Shown in pieces: positions 10,105-20,723 of a stretch of 64,000 nt of DNA. Each line of letters starts with the position of its first letter. Position 1 is the first letter of the stretch. Below the pieces are notes generated by a model, which worked only from the letters and a program-made list of their open reading frames with translations, had not been told where the DNA came from and made no database searches. Made by a program: the position numbers and the translations under genes. Source of the DNA: Endomychus coccineus (taxonomy: Eukaryota; Arthropoda; Insecta; Coleoptera; Endomychidae); NCBI GenBank assembly GCA_958510875.1, contig OY294068.1:84979043-85043042 (forward strand), given 5' to 3'.

Positions 10105-11080
10105 TCTTACGTTACCGACAATAATTTGCCTTCAAAAGATATAAATAACGACTCTATATAATGACGTTAGTTCCGAAAATGGTGAAAACAATGAAAATGG
10201 CGAAACTATACACAATAGCCATGAGAATCCTGTACTCTAAATTCCTATTTCTGAAACACCCATTAATAATTTTCAGAATCAACTGTTTCTAAAAATTATA
10301 TTATATTCTCCAGGCGTACCAAACATATCACGATTATTTGAAAATATAATTAGGACATTCATTGAAGTCTTTGCAGATACAAAAATCAAAATCGATCTAA
10401 CAACAGTTAAAAGCACCTACTTAATTGCAATACCCACCAGTTGCAGCTTTCGGACGACGAAAAACACATGTACAAATAATGAGGAAACCATCCCAGGACA
10501 ACCACAGCTACTACTACTACTCATCCTCCACGGAACATATTATTATAATTTTACATCTTTCTCTACAACATCTATTCTAAATATCGGTGTTATTCTTGAC
10601 AAATTTGATTGGTTAATACCTATCGAGAGTAATTAATAATTTGTATTTTCTTCGATTAAGTAATCGCTAATGATGAAAAAGTTGCATATGCATGTCAATA
10701 TAGCGGAAGTGAGAACACAAAAGTACCAAATGACACATACAATACAAAGATGCAGATTCAATCAGGTACTGTTATTTTTTGTTCGTATTCCAATTAATTC
10801 GTTTCTTTTACTGTGTGCATATAGCGGAACTTATGTAATCTGTGTAAGAAATGGGAAGAACAATCGGAAAAAGTTCTCATTACCCTGACTACGATTCACA
10901 TTATAGACACAATAAGGTCGAATTTTATACATTACCTATATGGGTACTTGGAATAACAAATACTTTTACAATACAATCGAGATTATGAATATCATCAGGT
11001 GCATATTGCTACATAACTCATGGTCTCTACAGAGACTGAAGCTTCAAGGGTGACATATGAATGTTGTAAATGCAGCGAGG
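10105..11080 (+). pseudogene. Continuation of the 17.6-like gypsy pol, after the BEL/Pao insertion (decayed)
   Basis: Immediately right of the BEL/Pao insertion the plus strand encodes, in one short frame, an acidic Asn-rich linker (SENGENNENGETIHNSHENP) followed by INNFQNQLFLKIILY, a pattern found between RNase H and integrase in 17.6/297-type elements. Around 11050 a CCKCSEEQKYNR piece resembles the CxxC...KYxR end of an integrase zinc finger. Everything else is closed by stops. The linker gives moderate support for continuity with 1-2216; the integrase part is weak. No LTR or envelope gene is recognisable from 11080 to 11560. Confidence 0.5.
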
Positions 11081-11562
11081 AGCAAAAATATAATAGAAAC
11101 ATTCGACTTTAGAGGCACTGTATGTGTTCGGTAATGCCTATTATATTACCAGAGTGCTGACATGTCGGATAACGAGAAACCACCCAAATATGGGAACCAG
11201 AATATGTCAAGGCATTTGGAATTGAAGTATTGAAACACTCAAAAAACAATAATAATGTAATATTAAATGATCAAATCGATACATATAATTCACCGCTTGT
11301 TAACAATTTTGTGAACACACTCCCACCATTATCCACCCCCATCCCTCAATTTCTACCACATTCTGATCCATGATATTCGAAGACATACTTTCAGATTTAG
11401 CTTTAGTTAATAACTCCTTGCTTTGAAAATGCCACAGTGTGGTGAAACAATTTGTCAGCATTTTTAAATTAAATGTTAAAAGTTTTGTGTAAAATCTGAG
11501 TTTTATTCTCCAACTTCTGAAGTAATCAAATAATAATTACTATAAAATATTAATTTTTATAA

Positions 11563-11709
11563 TCTTATTATTACTATTATATTTAGTTATAACTTTTTCA
11601 TGAACTTATTTCTATTTCATTTATTTTTTGAAATCTTATTATTACTATTATATTCAGTTATAACTATCATTGTTATAAATTTATTTCTGTTCCATTCATT
11701 TTTTGAAAT
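11563..11709. repeat. Tandem duplication, about 71-76 bp unit
   Basis: TCTTATTATTACTATTATAT begins at 11563 and again at 11634, and each unit closes with ATTTTTTGAAA. The second unit has small insertions. No function apparent. Confidence 0.75.
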
Positions 11710-11793
11710 TAGTTCAATTCCTACATCAATCATAATTATATATAAAAATTCTTGGGAAATAGGTCACAATAACACTCTGTTTTAAAATTTTTT

Positions 11794-11835
11794 GTCTTTA
11801 CGTACGTTTCGGTCTCACGACCATCATCAGAAGAC
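11794..11835 (-). ncRNA. Hammerhead ribozyme motif in the PLE-1 terminal repeat
   Basis: Read on the minus strand: stem I arm GTCTT (11831-11835), core CTGATGA (11824-11830), one extra T, stem II GGTC-GTGA-GACC, core GAAA, then CGTACG, TA and stem I partner AAGAC (11794-11798). The predicted cleavage is after the GTA. Stem III is only a 3-bp self-complementary CGTACG, so it would need to act as a dimer. PLE terminal repeats are known to carry minimal hammerheads. Core and stem I are visible directly; activity is inferred. Confidence 0.75.
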
Positions 11836-12229
11836 TCACTATGTAAAAATAAAAAAAAAGGGGTTTATTAAAACTAATTATATCACAAGCGTCCAAATCG
11901 CTCAAATTTAATTTCAATCAAAAGAGCCCACGCCGTCGAAACGAACCGAGCCACGAATAATCGAAATTGTATCGTCAATATTAAAGTATAAAAATTCTTT
12001 TGTAGTAAGAATCCGCTATTCAGTAATATTCTCAAAATGTATAAGTTCATGTTGGTATTCTCACATCAACTGGAGACGAAGTTATTTGTCGAGTACCTAC
12101 CCTCGACCCAGATGTGTAATTTATGAGACACTTAGAAGGTTCAGACCTGTACTGGAATATTACTACAACGCATTCTTCTTAAAAACATTTTCAACAATGA
12201 TAAAGACGTATGTAGGAATTTGCAAGAGA

Positions 12230-13585
12230 TTATTTAATCAAATTAGTATAAATATGACTTAGATTTTGTGTATCAGCCCTATGGTTTACAGACTTGGAAT
12301 CCCGTTTTATGTGAATCGTCTCCAGGATAGATCTTTTATAATAATTGGTTTCCTTAGTTAAGATATTAACATTTTTGTAATCAAATTGATGGTTATAATC
12401 AAAGCAGTGCTTAGCAAGGGCGATGGAAATTTCTAAGTTCTTATTTCTTGTGCTATATTTATGGCTATACATTCTTTTTTGTAAATATTGTTTAGAGATC
12501 CCAGTATAGGTTCCATCACAATCTGAACAATTCAATTTATATACTGTGTGGGTTTGTTTATCTTTAGGTATTACAGGTTTTAGATTTGAGAAATATTTCC
12601 CAACACAGTTAGTAGGTTCATGCGTAACATTTATATCATACTTTTTCAAACACTTCTTGATTTTCTCTGAGGTCTCCGGAATGTATGGTAAAGTTATAAA
12701 ATTGTCTGTAATATCTTTTATGTTATTCTTATATGACGAACCATTATAGATTTTGTTTATTCTCTCCTTAATGATAGGATTGAAAAAGGTTTTTGGGTAG
12801 CCATTCATTTCTAGTGTATTACGAACAATATTCAAATTTTTAGGGCGGTCATCTGCGTGGGACAATTTTATCGCGCGGTCCGTAAGGTTGTTTATGACAC
12901 TTTTTTTATAACAAGCTGGTGCAACGGAATTGAAGTGAAGATAACGTTGAGACCAAACTTCTTTAGTAAACCAAGAGGTTCTTATTTTTCCATCTGCATC
13001 ATGCCTAATGTTCATATCTAGGAAATTCATGTTTTTGTTTAATTCTATTTCACAAGTGAATTGAAGTTTACAGTGGAAATTGTTGAATTTATCAATTACA
13101 TATTGAATTTTATCGTTGGGAACACACATAAGGCAATCGTCTGCATACCGTTTAAAGAATACAAGCCAAAAATCTAATGAACTCATAACAGATTCCTCTA
13201 GGCACTCCATAACGAGATTAGCAATGGTAGCTGAAATAGGAGATCTCATTGCTGTGCCGAATATTTGTCCAAAATATTGCTCACCATACTGAAAATATGT
13301 GCATTCTGAACAAAATTTTACAGCATTAATAAATTCCGATTGATCTAGAGGTGTGTGGTTTTTAATCTCTGCCCAACGTTTTTTGATGCTACTCAATGCC
13401 AAAACGACAGGTGTCTTTGTAAAAAAAACATCATCCAAGGAAATCAGTTGATGGTTTACGGGTACAGATTGATTTTTTATAAATTCATTAAAATGCCATG
13501 AGTCTTTCACATAGCATGGCATACCTCCTAGGGCACGCATGACGAACTTGACATTCGACAATATCAAATTGGAAACAGCTAACAA
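12230..13585 (-). CDS. PLE-1 reverse transcriptase plus GIY-YIG endonuclease (N-terminally truncated)
   Basis: An uninterrupted frame of about 450 codons; its first codon is TTG, so it is a truncated coding segment and not a natural start. Reading from the start: YVKDSWHFNEF and LISLDDV (first catalytic Asp region), GTAMRSPISATIANLVME (RT motif B area) and KRYADDCLMC (YADD catalytic motif, about residues 145-155). Then NMNFLDMNI and a long thumb or linker. The C-terminus has a GIY-YIG nuclease: TVYKLNC..C..TYTGIS, with Arg in LQKRMYSHK and a Glu in SILETIHI near the end. RT would copy RNA and GIY-YIG would nick the target. Some motif A residues look altered (VFFTKTPV). Confidence 0.9.
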   Translation of the reverse strand: MLAVSNLILSNVKFVMRALGGMPCYVKDSWHFNEFIKNQSVPVNHQLISLDDVFFTKTPVVLALSSIKKRWAEIKNHTPLDQSEFINAVKFCSECTYFQYGEQYFGQIFGTAMRSPISATIANLVMECLEESVMSSLDFWLVFFKRYADDCLMCVPNDKIQYVIDKFNNFHCKLQFTCEIELNKNMNFLDMNIRHDADGKIRTSWFTKEVWSQRYLHFNSVAPACYKKSVINNLTDRAIKLSHADDRPKNLNIVRNTLEMNGYPKTFFNPIIKERINKIYNGSSYKNNIKDITDNFITLPYIPETSEKIKKCLKKYDINVTHEPTNCVGKYFSNLKPVIPKDKQTHTVYKLNCSDCDGTYTGISKQYLQKRMYSHKYSTRNKNLEISIALAKHCFDYNHQFDYKNVNILTKETNYYKRSILETIHIKRDSKSVNHRADTQNLSHIYTNLIK

Positions 13586-13649
13586 AGTAGCTTCATTTTT
13601 GACGGTCAGCCCTCAGTTAGAGTGCAGGGTGAGAAAGTTACCATTGCAC

Positions 13650-14291
13650 TATTCCACTATTGCAGTTTCAGCAAATCAATATTACCAAACAGTTTGAAGA
13701 ACATCTCCAGCAATACTTGTAGTACGAGTTATCTCCATACCCGTTGTCACTTTTTGACGAGGCTGGAATGCGACTTAATAAAAAATTATCTGAAATAATG
13801 CAGTCAGTCAAAGATGACATTGCATTACTGCATAGTGTAATATGGAAGCGGGACAGCACACTTATACCAATGCATTTTGGTCATGATGTTATAGTTGCTG
13901 TATTAGACGGTTATAATGATCATGAAAAGAATATCAAATCTTCAGAGCATGGTCGTCGTTGTGCTACAGTTTTTTCATCTGCTGATATTCTCTCTGAGAC
14001 ATCAGGGACAGTGCGAACGAGTCTAGAAGAATTTCTTATAAAATCAACAAAAGTAGACTCATTTTCATGCTGTCTGAAAGATTCAAATCTGTTAATAACA
14101 TCGTGAAGAAAGCTAAAAATGATGCTGATGATATGATCATCGGAACAGCTATAGAAAAGTTGGATACAAGTACTGCTATTATTATTGGCGATGATGTGAA
14201 CTTGATGGCTATATTGATTGCGCTAGCTCTTCAGGACAAAATATTATATTTTCAGAAACTTGTTAAAGCGAAAGTGAAATCACCAATGTGA
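13650..14291 (+). pseudogene. PIN-like-fold protein of unknown function (fragment, frameshifted)
   Basis: The frame includes YELSPYPLSLFDEAGMR, then DIALLHSVIW, VAVLDGYNDHEKN, EHGRRCATVFSSADIL and a second frame with AKNDADDMIIGTAIEK and AIIIGDDVNLMAILIAL, ending in ILYFQKLVKAKVKSPM. I recognise this as a family widespread in insects and cnidarians: SLFD, an LLH-W pattern, VFDGY, and DADxxI and GEDxDLLxxL blocks. Its spaced acidic residues resemble a PIN/FEN nuclease fold, which is inference. The two frames overlap at 14067-14106, showing a one-base shift. The C-terminus is lost after 14291. Many copies of this family are unnamed, and no function is claimed. Confidence 0.6.
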
Positions 14292-14876
14292 TTAAAGCAA
14301 ATCGCCCCAGCTACAGATTAGCTCTGCGTATTTTTTTTCAATAAAGGTCGTGACCTTTGACCTCGCGTAACAGTCCGCGTTATTGAAGGATCTTGTACTA
14401 AGACAAAAGCGAAAATTCAGCCTGTTATAAATTATTTCCATGTAACAGTCTATTTTTCCTGGACTATCAGTATTAATAATTTGCTTAGTTGCTGAAATGA
14501 ATGTATGTCTACTTGAAACGGCTGCATTCATAAATTCTATTTGTTACGTTATGCCCTTGCTCCTCATAGTTTGAAACTGTTTCTCTAACATTTTTCGAAC
14601 ATTTTGGTTCGATACATTCAAATATTCATTTTTGATTTTGTCATTGAGTATATCAAAAACTTGATTTTCGACTGACAAAAAATTGACTGTCCCAACATCA
14701 ATCACTGATTTTCTGGGGAGATTCGATTGACATTGAATGTATAGAGCTTTTCAGAAAAATTGTCTGAGAAATATGCTTAGTCCCAAATATCTAGATTGTA
14801 TCGTCCATATTCCAAAAAATATGATATGCTGTTATGAAAATCCTGTATTAGGTACCAGTAATGGCGGTTTCTATAG
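14292..14876. other. No recognised gene
   Basis: AT-rich; a short palindrome AAAGGTCGTGACCTTT at 14343-14358. A 79-codon minus-strand frame has no recognised similarity. Confidence 0.4.
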
Positions 14877-14883
14877 AAAATAT

Positions 14884-15143
14884 AATAGAGTAGAGTAGAG
14901 TAGAGTAGAGAAGAGTAGAGTAGAGTAGAGTAGAGTAGAGTAGAGTAGAGTAGAGTAGAGTAGAGTAGAGTAGAGTAGAGTAGAGTAGAGTAGAGTAGAG
15001 TAGAGTAGAGTAGAGTAGAGTAGAGTAGAGTAGAGTAGAGTAGAGTAGAGTAGAGTAGAGTAGAGTAGAGTAGAGTAGAGTAGAGTAGAGTAGAGTAGAG
15101 TAGAGTAGAGTAGAGTAGAGTAGAGTAGAGTAGAGTAGAGTAG
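14884..15143. repeat. (TAGAG)n microsatellite, about 52 units
   Basis: About 260 bp of perfect TAGAG pentamers apart from one AAGAG variant near 14911. It reads as a long STLLY repeat on the minus strand, which is not a protein. Its position directly after the AATAAA of the fragment above suggests it is the 3' tail expanded by slippage. Confidence 0.97.
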
Positions 15144-15183
15144 ATTTATTCATGTTAAAAAATACAACATAAGCATTACACAT

Positions 15184-15438
15184 AGGGTCTGGTGGCTCAG
15201 TGGTATAAGCAATCAATCTTATAATCACTGTGGCTGCTGGTCGCGGGTTCGAATCCTGCGACTGCGGAATTTTTCCGATGGCCCGTAGAAGAGGTATATA
15301 TATATATATATTAATTCCAAACTACGTGCCAAATGACCTGGTCAATGCCAAACCAATTGAATTATGATTGATTGAAGAATTGTTAATAATATTAGCGGTT
15401 CTTCAATTAATCAACTTTCAAAAAAAAAAAAAAAAAAA
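15184..15438 (+). mobile_element. tRNA-derived SINE with poly(A) tail
   Basis: The head looks like a tRNA gene: an A box GTGGCTCAGTGG (15192-15203) and B box GGTTCGAATCC (15246-15256) lie about 45 bp apart, suited to RNA polymerase III. A unique body with (TA)n near 15297 follows, then an A-tail at about 15420-15438. Flanks AAGCATTACACAT (15171-15183) and AAGCATTATACAT (15437-15449) form a 13-bp target duplication with one mismatch. The tRNA fold itself is incomplete (no clear anticodon arm), so it is a SINE and not a tRNA gene. Confidence 0.9.
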
Positions 15439-15627
15439 GCATTATACATTCGTCAAAATTAAAATTCTAAAACATACATATCATTATGATAAATAAACAT
15501 TAAAAATACATTTTAAAATTTAAAGTAAATTAAATCTAAATATTTAATATAATGACAATTGAGAATGATGCTATTTAATATTTTATCCTTAATATTTGAG
15601 ATTTCGCAGTAGTAAATGGTAGTAACA

Positions 15628-15915
15628 TTAATTAAAATTATGAGCATTATATTCTGATACAGAATAAAAACAATGTTTGAGTAAAAAGTTTTTAATAAAA
15701 ATTTTTAGGTTTTTTTTTGGAAGAGTCCGGATATTTGTGGGTAGTTTATTAAAAAATGTAAAAGCTGTATAGTTAATACCATTCCGAGATGTGCTTAATC
15801 TGAAAAAATTTGTTCTTATATTTTCTTTGTGGCGGGTGTTATGGGTGTGGATTTCCTTCTGCCTAAACAATCCATCGATGTTCTCGTGAGCAAAAATATA
15901 TATCTTGGCAATGAA
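15628..15915 (-). pseudogene. C-terminus of a non-LTR reverse transcriptase
   Basis: The minus-strand frame contains HTHNTRHKENIRTNFFR and GINYTAFTFFNKLPTNIR, then a basic KNLKIFIKNFLL. This matches the end of ORF2 in CR1/Jockey-type elements (HxxxTRxxxx, ...FNxLPxxIK, FKxxLKxxLL). Upstream codons up to about 15915 (KYIFAHENIDG...) belong to the same frame. Catalytic motifs are lost by truncation. Confidence 0.75.
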
Positions 15916-17769
15916 ATATGAAGTAATTTTGAGTGTATTTATTTATATTCATGAATACTGAACTGAACTTACCGCACTTTTATAACTTATATTATAGAAC
16001 ACTATTGTGACTATAGATTCGACAACTAGTTTCTTATCTCCAGAAAGTTACAAAAAGTATGAATAAAATAGGAGATCTTGGGTAATTTATAGTTAAAATA
16101 GGATAAAACTAGATAAAACCAATAAACAGGGATGCTGTCAGAATAAGGGGAATACAAGTAGGAATTCAGATACTTGGAATTAATAGCTGTGTAAATTTTA
16201 ATGCGGGTATATGACTAACTGGTGTATATAAGCGGATTACGGACGAAAATAATAATATCAATGGTCTAAATGACCATTTACAATTATATTATCGCTACTT
16301 CCAATATTTCTATTGATTCTAGGATGTTTAATTTTAAACTTTAACTCGGAAAAGCCGGAATGTTAACTTCCTCTTATTTTGTGAAGGTATGTCCTGTTTC
16401 TACAATATGGTTAGAGAAAGAAAGATCTGTTTTATTAAGTCTGGAAGATCTACAATTTTCATCATATCTAGTTCCAGAATACGACTCAATCTACCAATTA
16501 AACTCTGAGAATTTTAATTGATAAACTCCAGGCTTATTGAACTTTTTGTTTCATCCTAAGCATCGAACAAAATATGAAATATTGGAGATAAAATATTAGT
16601 AATAAACTGATAAGTCATTACAAAGTAACGGCTTCCACAATCGATTTTTACTCATGTTCGGGTCTTTGTTTCCACCACTATATGATTTGATATAAGAAAT
16701 TGATAGAATTTTTGAATCACTAAGTTTGAGAAATGATTACAACGGCTACAACTTGAGACTATAATAAACTATAAAATGAAACATGAATAGGCATGTCGTT
16801 CTAACTTGAATATCTCGAAACGTAAGACATATTGATACTTTGAAACTGCAATGATATGATGAAACTCTCATAAGTGAATATGCAACTGACATGAAATTGA
16901 ATGAAATATGAATTTCTCTACAGTTTTTTAGGATAATTATTTTCAAGTAGAGCGATCAATCATGTTTTTTATTTTTCAAGACATTTGAGGCTCTTGTTTT
17001 CTCCTGTGAGGTTAAGCTACATTTTTCTCAGAAAACAATATGAGATCGGATTCTGTATATGAACTTATCTTTTCATCCACATCACATTATGTCTAATACT
17101 TGTTGAACGTTTCAGTTCAGCTACTAAACATTTTTTGATTTGTGAAACAACTGTTTGTTATGTGCAACAATATATAATTCCAGTAATCTGATTATGCTTT
17201 GTTGAAGGAATAGGTCTATAATTTTGAAAATAACGATACATACATTAAAATTATTTGATACGAATTAAAATCTGCTTAGAAATTTATATCATGTTATTCG
17301 GAATCAAACATTTTCATTATCGAACAAATATTTATCTTCCAAGAACCTATTTCAAGTAAGCTCAAGATCTATAAACTAACGAAAATTTCAATCTACCTAT
17401 GTTCCTTTTATGATCCATAAATAATTGTATAAATAATGTTCGTCAATACAGCGTATGACCTAAATTAATGTATAGTTAATATTATGTAATAATGTTTTTG
17501 TATTTATCTACAACAATCCACAATATTGATATGAACAATTCATCAGATGCGAAAAAGAATTGGTCAATGTAGTAACTATTATTACCTAAAATCATCTCCC
17601 ATGAAAATACATTGACACAATCGGTTCCTGTATTTGAAAAATTGATGAGGAACTATATTTTGAGTTCTCCTTGTGATGTATATTTACAAATTGATTCACA
17701 AAAATCTTTATCTAATTATCTTGATAGACAATGAATTGAATTAACTTCTTAAAACGTGTATAAGTATAG
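15916..17769. other. No recognised gene, AT-rich
   Basis: Stops in all frames, longest open stretch under 70 codons, no repeat structure seen. Confidence 0.4.
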
Positions 17770-18139
17770 ATGAAGAGTTCCATGAATTATTTGAAAACCG
17801 TGGCGCGCAAGGGTCAGCAAATTGGCTGTAATTTCTCGATGTTGATGCACCTTCGAAATAGAGCCTATTTCCGAAATTTAAGACTTCTAGGGTTCAGGGG
17901 TCCGGAAAACGGGCCTTTTCGGGGCCGAAATGTAGCCCTCTTCAACCTATCTTTGATATGCTGTTTCTCAGCGCCCTTTCAATCAATAACCTTCCGCGAG
18001 GGCTCATTTTTTTCGTATTGTCCTCTACTATTTACGGAAAAAAATTTAGACCCCTTGAACTGAAGGCCTCCGTTAGCGACCTGATGAAGTGGAACCCAAA
18101 TTTTGAAAAATTGACTATTTTCTACCTGGTGCCAACAGT

Positions 18140-18460
18140 CAAAATTTGATTCAAAATATATTTTACAGGTTTCAGTTTGTTTGTCTGTCCTTGTCCTTCC
18201 AAATGAGTACTTGCATGTCAAAATTGGTCAACTAGGGCCTATGTTACAGTTATTTAAAGAAAGCAGTTTTGCCAAAAAACGCGTTTTTCACGAACTTGAC
18301 CGGCTTGAACTTTTTTCTCTATGGACCGAAATTAACAAAATTTTGTGAGATATTAAGACTCTAGCTCTCCTATCACCACAAAATTTGGAGCTGGATATTT
18401 GATTGTTCTAGGCACAGTGAATTTATAAATATTACTTAATATCGGTTTGGCTTATTTATA
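18140..18460 (+). repeat. Interspersed repeat, copy 1 (inverted relative to copy 2)
   Basis: The sequence from CAGGTTTCAGTTTGTTTGTC through CTAGGCACAGTG to CGGTTTGGCTTATT is the reverse complement of 23378-23690, with many substitutions. On the left it may extend upstream to 17770, where no counterpart exists. No coding potential recognised. Confidence 0.75.
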
Positions 18461-18859
18461 ATAATAATAATAATAATATAGCATTATTCTTGAAATTGTT
18501 ACTTGTAGTAAATTCACATAAATCTACTTAGAAAACCAGAGCAGAAAAATAGGAAATAAATAACAAGAAAGAATAAGAAAGAATAAGAATGTATACAATT
18601 CAAAAATCTCAAGGCGAAGTTCAAGCAGATAGTTTCCTATCCCTCTTAGAACTTGTGTTACATACTACATATAAAAATAGTAAAAGGTTGCCTAAGTTAA
18701 GCTTAATCTAAATTCTATAACATATTAACTGAAACATAATTAGTGTTTTATTTTCAACATTTTTTAATCTTTTATCCTTCTTCTGCGCCAAAAAGAAGAG
18801 AGGAAACAGATAATTCCTGCTTTTCCTATTAAAATTACTCATTTGTTATTTATTTGTTG

Positions 18860-20682
18860 GAAGTTGTTGTTTAAAGTGATGCTCGAAGATTTGTTTTTTA
18901 AAATGGGGATATGTACAATTTTTAATCTGAATGGGAAGTTCATTATAAAATTTGGATATGCAGTAAGTGAAAGATTGCTGTTATAGTGAAGTATAATGTA
19001 GGGGTGGAGTAATAGTACTTTTATGTCTTAGATTAAGATGATGCCCGTCAGTTCTGAAGCAAATTTTTTGAATAAATACGGTGGTGTTTTATTTAGAATA
19101 ATAATATGATATAAACAATTAGACTGCAATAAGAAACGATTTTTCATATTAAGTCAGCCTAGCTCTTTCAATTAGTGTGTTACATGTTGATATTTTCTCA
19201 TACCGAACACATACCTTATGCATGAGTTTTGTCTTTTTGAATTCTATTGTGATAAGCACTATCTAAGCCATGTGAATAAACCGGAGAACAGTAATTGAAA
19301 TGTGACATGACCAAACTTTCACAGAGCATAGTTTTGATATTGATTGGAAAATAATTTCTATGCGGATATAGCAATTTTAAAGCCATTACTGAATTTCTAA
19401 CGTAATGTGAAACTTATAATTTATATCTAAAAGTATTATCTAAAATTAAACCAAGATTTTTTGAGTATTCTACTATGGGAATTTCTATATTATTAATGTG
19501 TATATTAACTTGTTGCGCTTTTAAATTGTTTACATTTGGTTTTCGACCGAATATTATAATTTTAGATTTGGAAGGATTTAAAAATAAGCTGTGTTTTCTT
19601 GCCATAGAGTCGACGGAGGCTAGGTCAGAGTTGATATTAGAAATTGCTGAATTCAGTTGCTTAAGGTAGAAAGAAAGGTACATTTGCGTGTCATCTGCGT
19701 ATCTGTGTGATTTGCAGTGTTCTATGTAGCTCTGAAACATGCAGATATATATGTTGAAAAGCATTGGCCCTATAATAGATCATTGGGGAACCCCTGCGGC
19801 AACGCTTTGTGATATAGAGATTTGATCATTGAGCTTAACTTTTTGAGTTCTTTCCGTTAAATAATTCTTAACCAATTCAACCGAGTTCTCATCAAGTCCT
19901 ATGTGATGGAGTATGGCACATAATAGTTCATGGCAGATGGTATCGAAAGCCTTGGTGAAATCCAAAAAAACTAATAGAGTTACCATACCACGATCTCTAA
20001 CTTCCAAAATGTCATCCACAACGTTTAGAAGTGCCGATGTGCAGCTAAAATTCTTTCGAAAACCTGATTGATTAGTTGGAAGTATATCATATTCAATCAA
20101 ATGGGTGCTAAGCTGCATACTTATAATTTTTTCCAGAACCTTAGATAAGATCGAAAGTATACTAATAGGCCTCAAATCTCTGAAAGTTTTTGGCTCTGAT
20201 ACTTTCGGAAATGGCGTTATCAGTGCTTGTTTCCATATATCAGGGACCGTATTTGTTAAAATTCAACTGTTCACTACGTGTGTAATAAATGGGATAATAC
20301 TAGAACCACAATATTTTAACATAACGATATTTATGCCATCGACTCCCTCAGCATTAGATTTCATATCATCCAAGATATTACCTACAGTTTCACAGTCTAC
20401 CAGCTCGAAATGGAATTTAGTATTGTATTCTTTTATAGTGTCATTTTTATAAAAATGTAGCAGTTCAGTATTATTAATTTGCTGGTTTGGTATACAATTT
20501 ACAAAAAAATTATTTATTTCATTCAAGTTTCTTAAGGAGTTTGGTAATGTGGATTTTTTAACTTTTGTTATATGAAGAGATTTTAAATTCTTCCAAATTT
20601 GTTTGGAACACTTAGAGCGGGATATAAATTGAAAGTAGGCTCGTTTTTCATTTTTGATGGCTATTTCAGTGTAATTTCGCAA
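18860..20682 (-). pseudogene. Reverse transcriptase of non-LTR element A (stops)
   Basis: RT would copy the element RNA at the nicked target. Segments: a pre-RT linker (20263-20682), ending in an in-frame TGA; fingers with MRPISILSILSKVLEKI; the QSGFRKNFSC block; motif A LLVFLDFTKAFDTICHELL; and the GVPQ motif followed by an in-frame TGA at 19780-19782. Motif C HRYADDTQMYLSF and a YSKNLGLILD block follow to 19414. The three parts 19414-20682 share one frame. The C-terminus continues in broken frames to about 18860 (HLNLRHKST, ISKFYNELPIQIKN). A frameshift near 20700 separates it from the endonuclease. Confidence 0.9.
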
Positions 20683-20723
20683 CTATTTAAAGTATTCCCA
20701 ATGTCTAGAATTTTTGAAATTTT

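Larger units (their letters stand above)
11740..13620 (-). mobile_element. Penelope-like element PLE-1, 5'-truncated
   Basis: The minus strand holds a PLE polyprotein fragment (12230-13585) followed by a 3' terminal region (11740-12229). That region contains a hammerhead motif, and part of it is repeated in opposite orientation at 38915-39160. The RT fingers that should precede 13585 are missing, so the copy is truncated at about 13600-13620, typical of PLEs. No target duplication could be defined. Confidence 0.85.
14885..15915 (-). mobile_element. 3' fragment of a non-LTR retrotransposon with pentanucleotide tail
   Basis: Minus-strand order is the RT C-terminus (15628-15915), a 3' untranslated region, an AATAAA at about 15148 and then a (CTCTA)n tail reaching 14885. 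A SINE interrupts the 3' UTR at 15184-15438. AAAATATA occurs just outside both ends (14877-14884 and 15893-15900) and could be a target duplication, but the sequence is low-complexity. The element is severely 5'-truncated. Confidence 0.75.

Noticed and set aside
11080..11560. An envelope gene after the 17.6-like pol, as in errantiviruses
   Set aside because: No frame longer than a few dozen codons and no recognisable envelope motif.
14884..15143. Regular array as a possible CRISPR
   Set aside because: Pure pentamer tandem repeat without spacers in a eukaryotic genome.
14848..15228. A 126-codon frame of repeated Ser-Thr-Leu-Leu-Tyr
   Set aside because: It is the translation of the (TAGAG)n microsatellite and has no coding signal.
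15184..15268. A free-standing tRNA gene
   Set aside because: A and B boxes are present but the anticodon arm does not fold convincingly, and the unit carries a poly(A) tail and target duplication, which fits a SINE.
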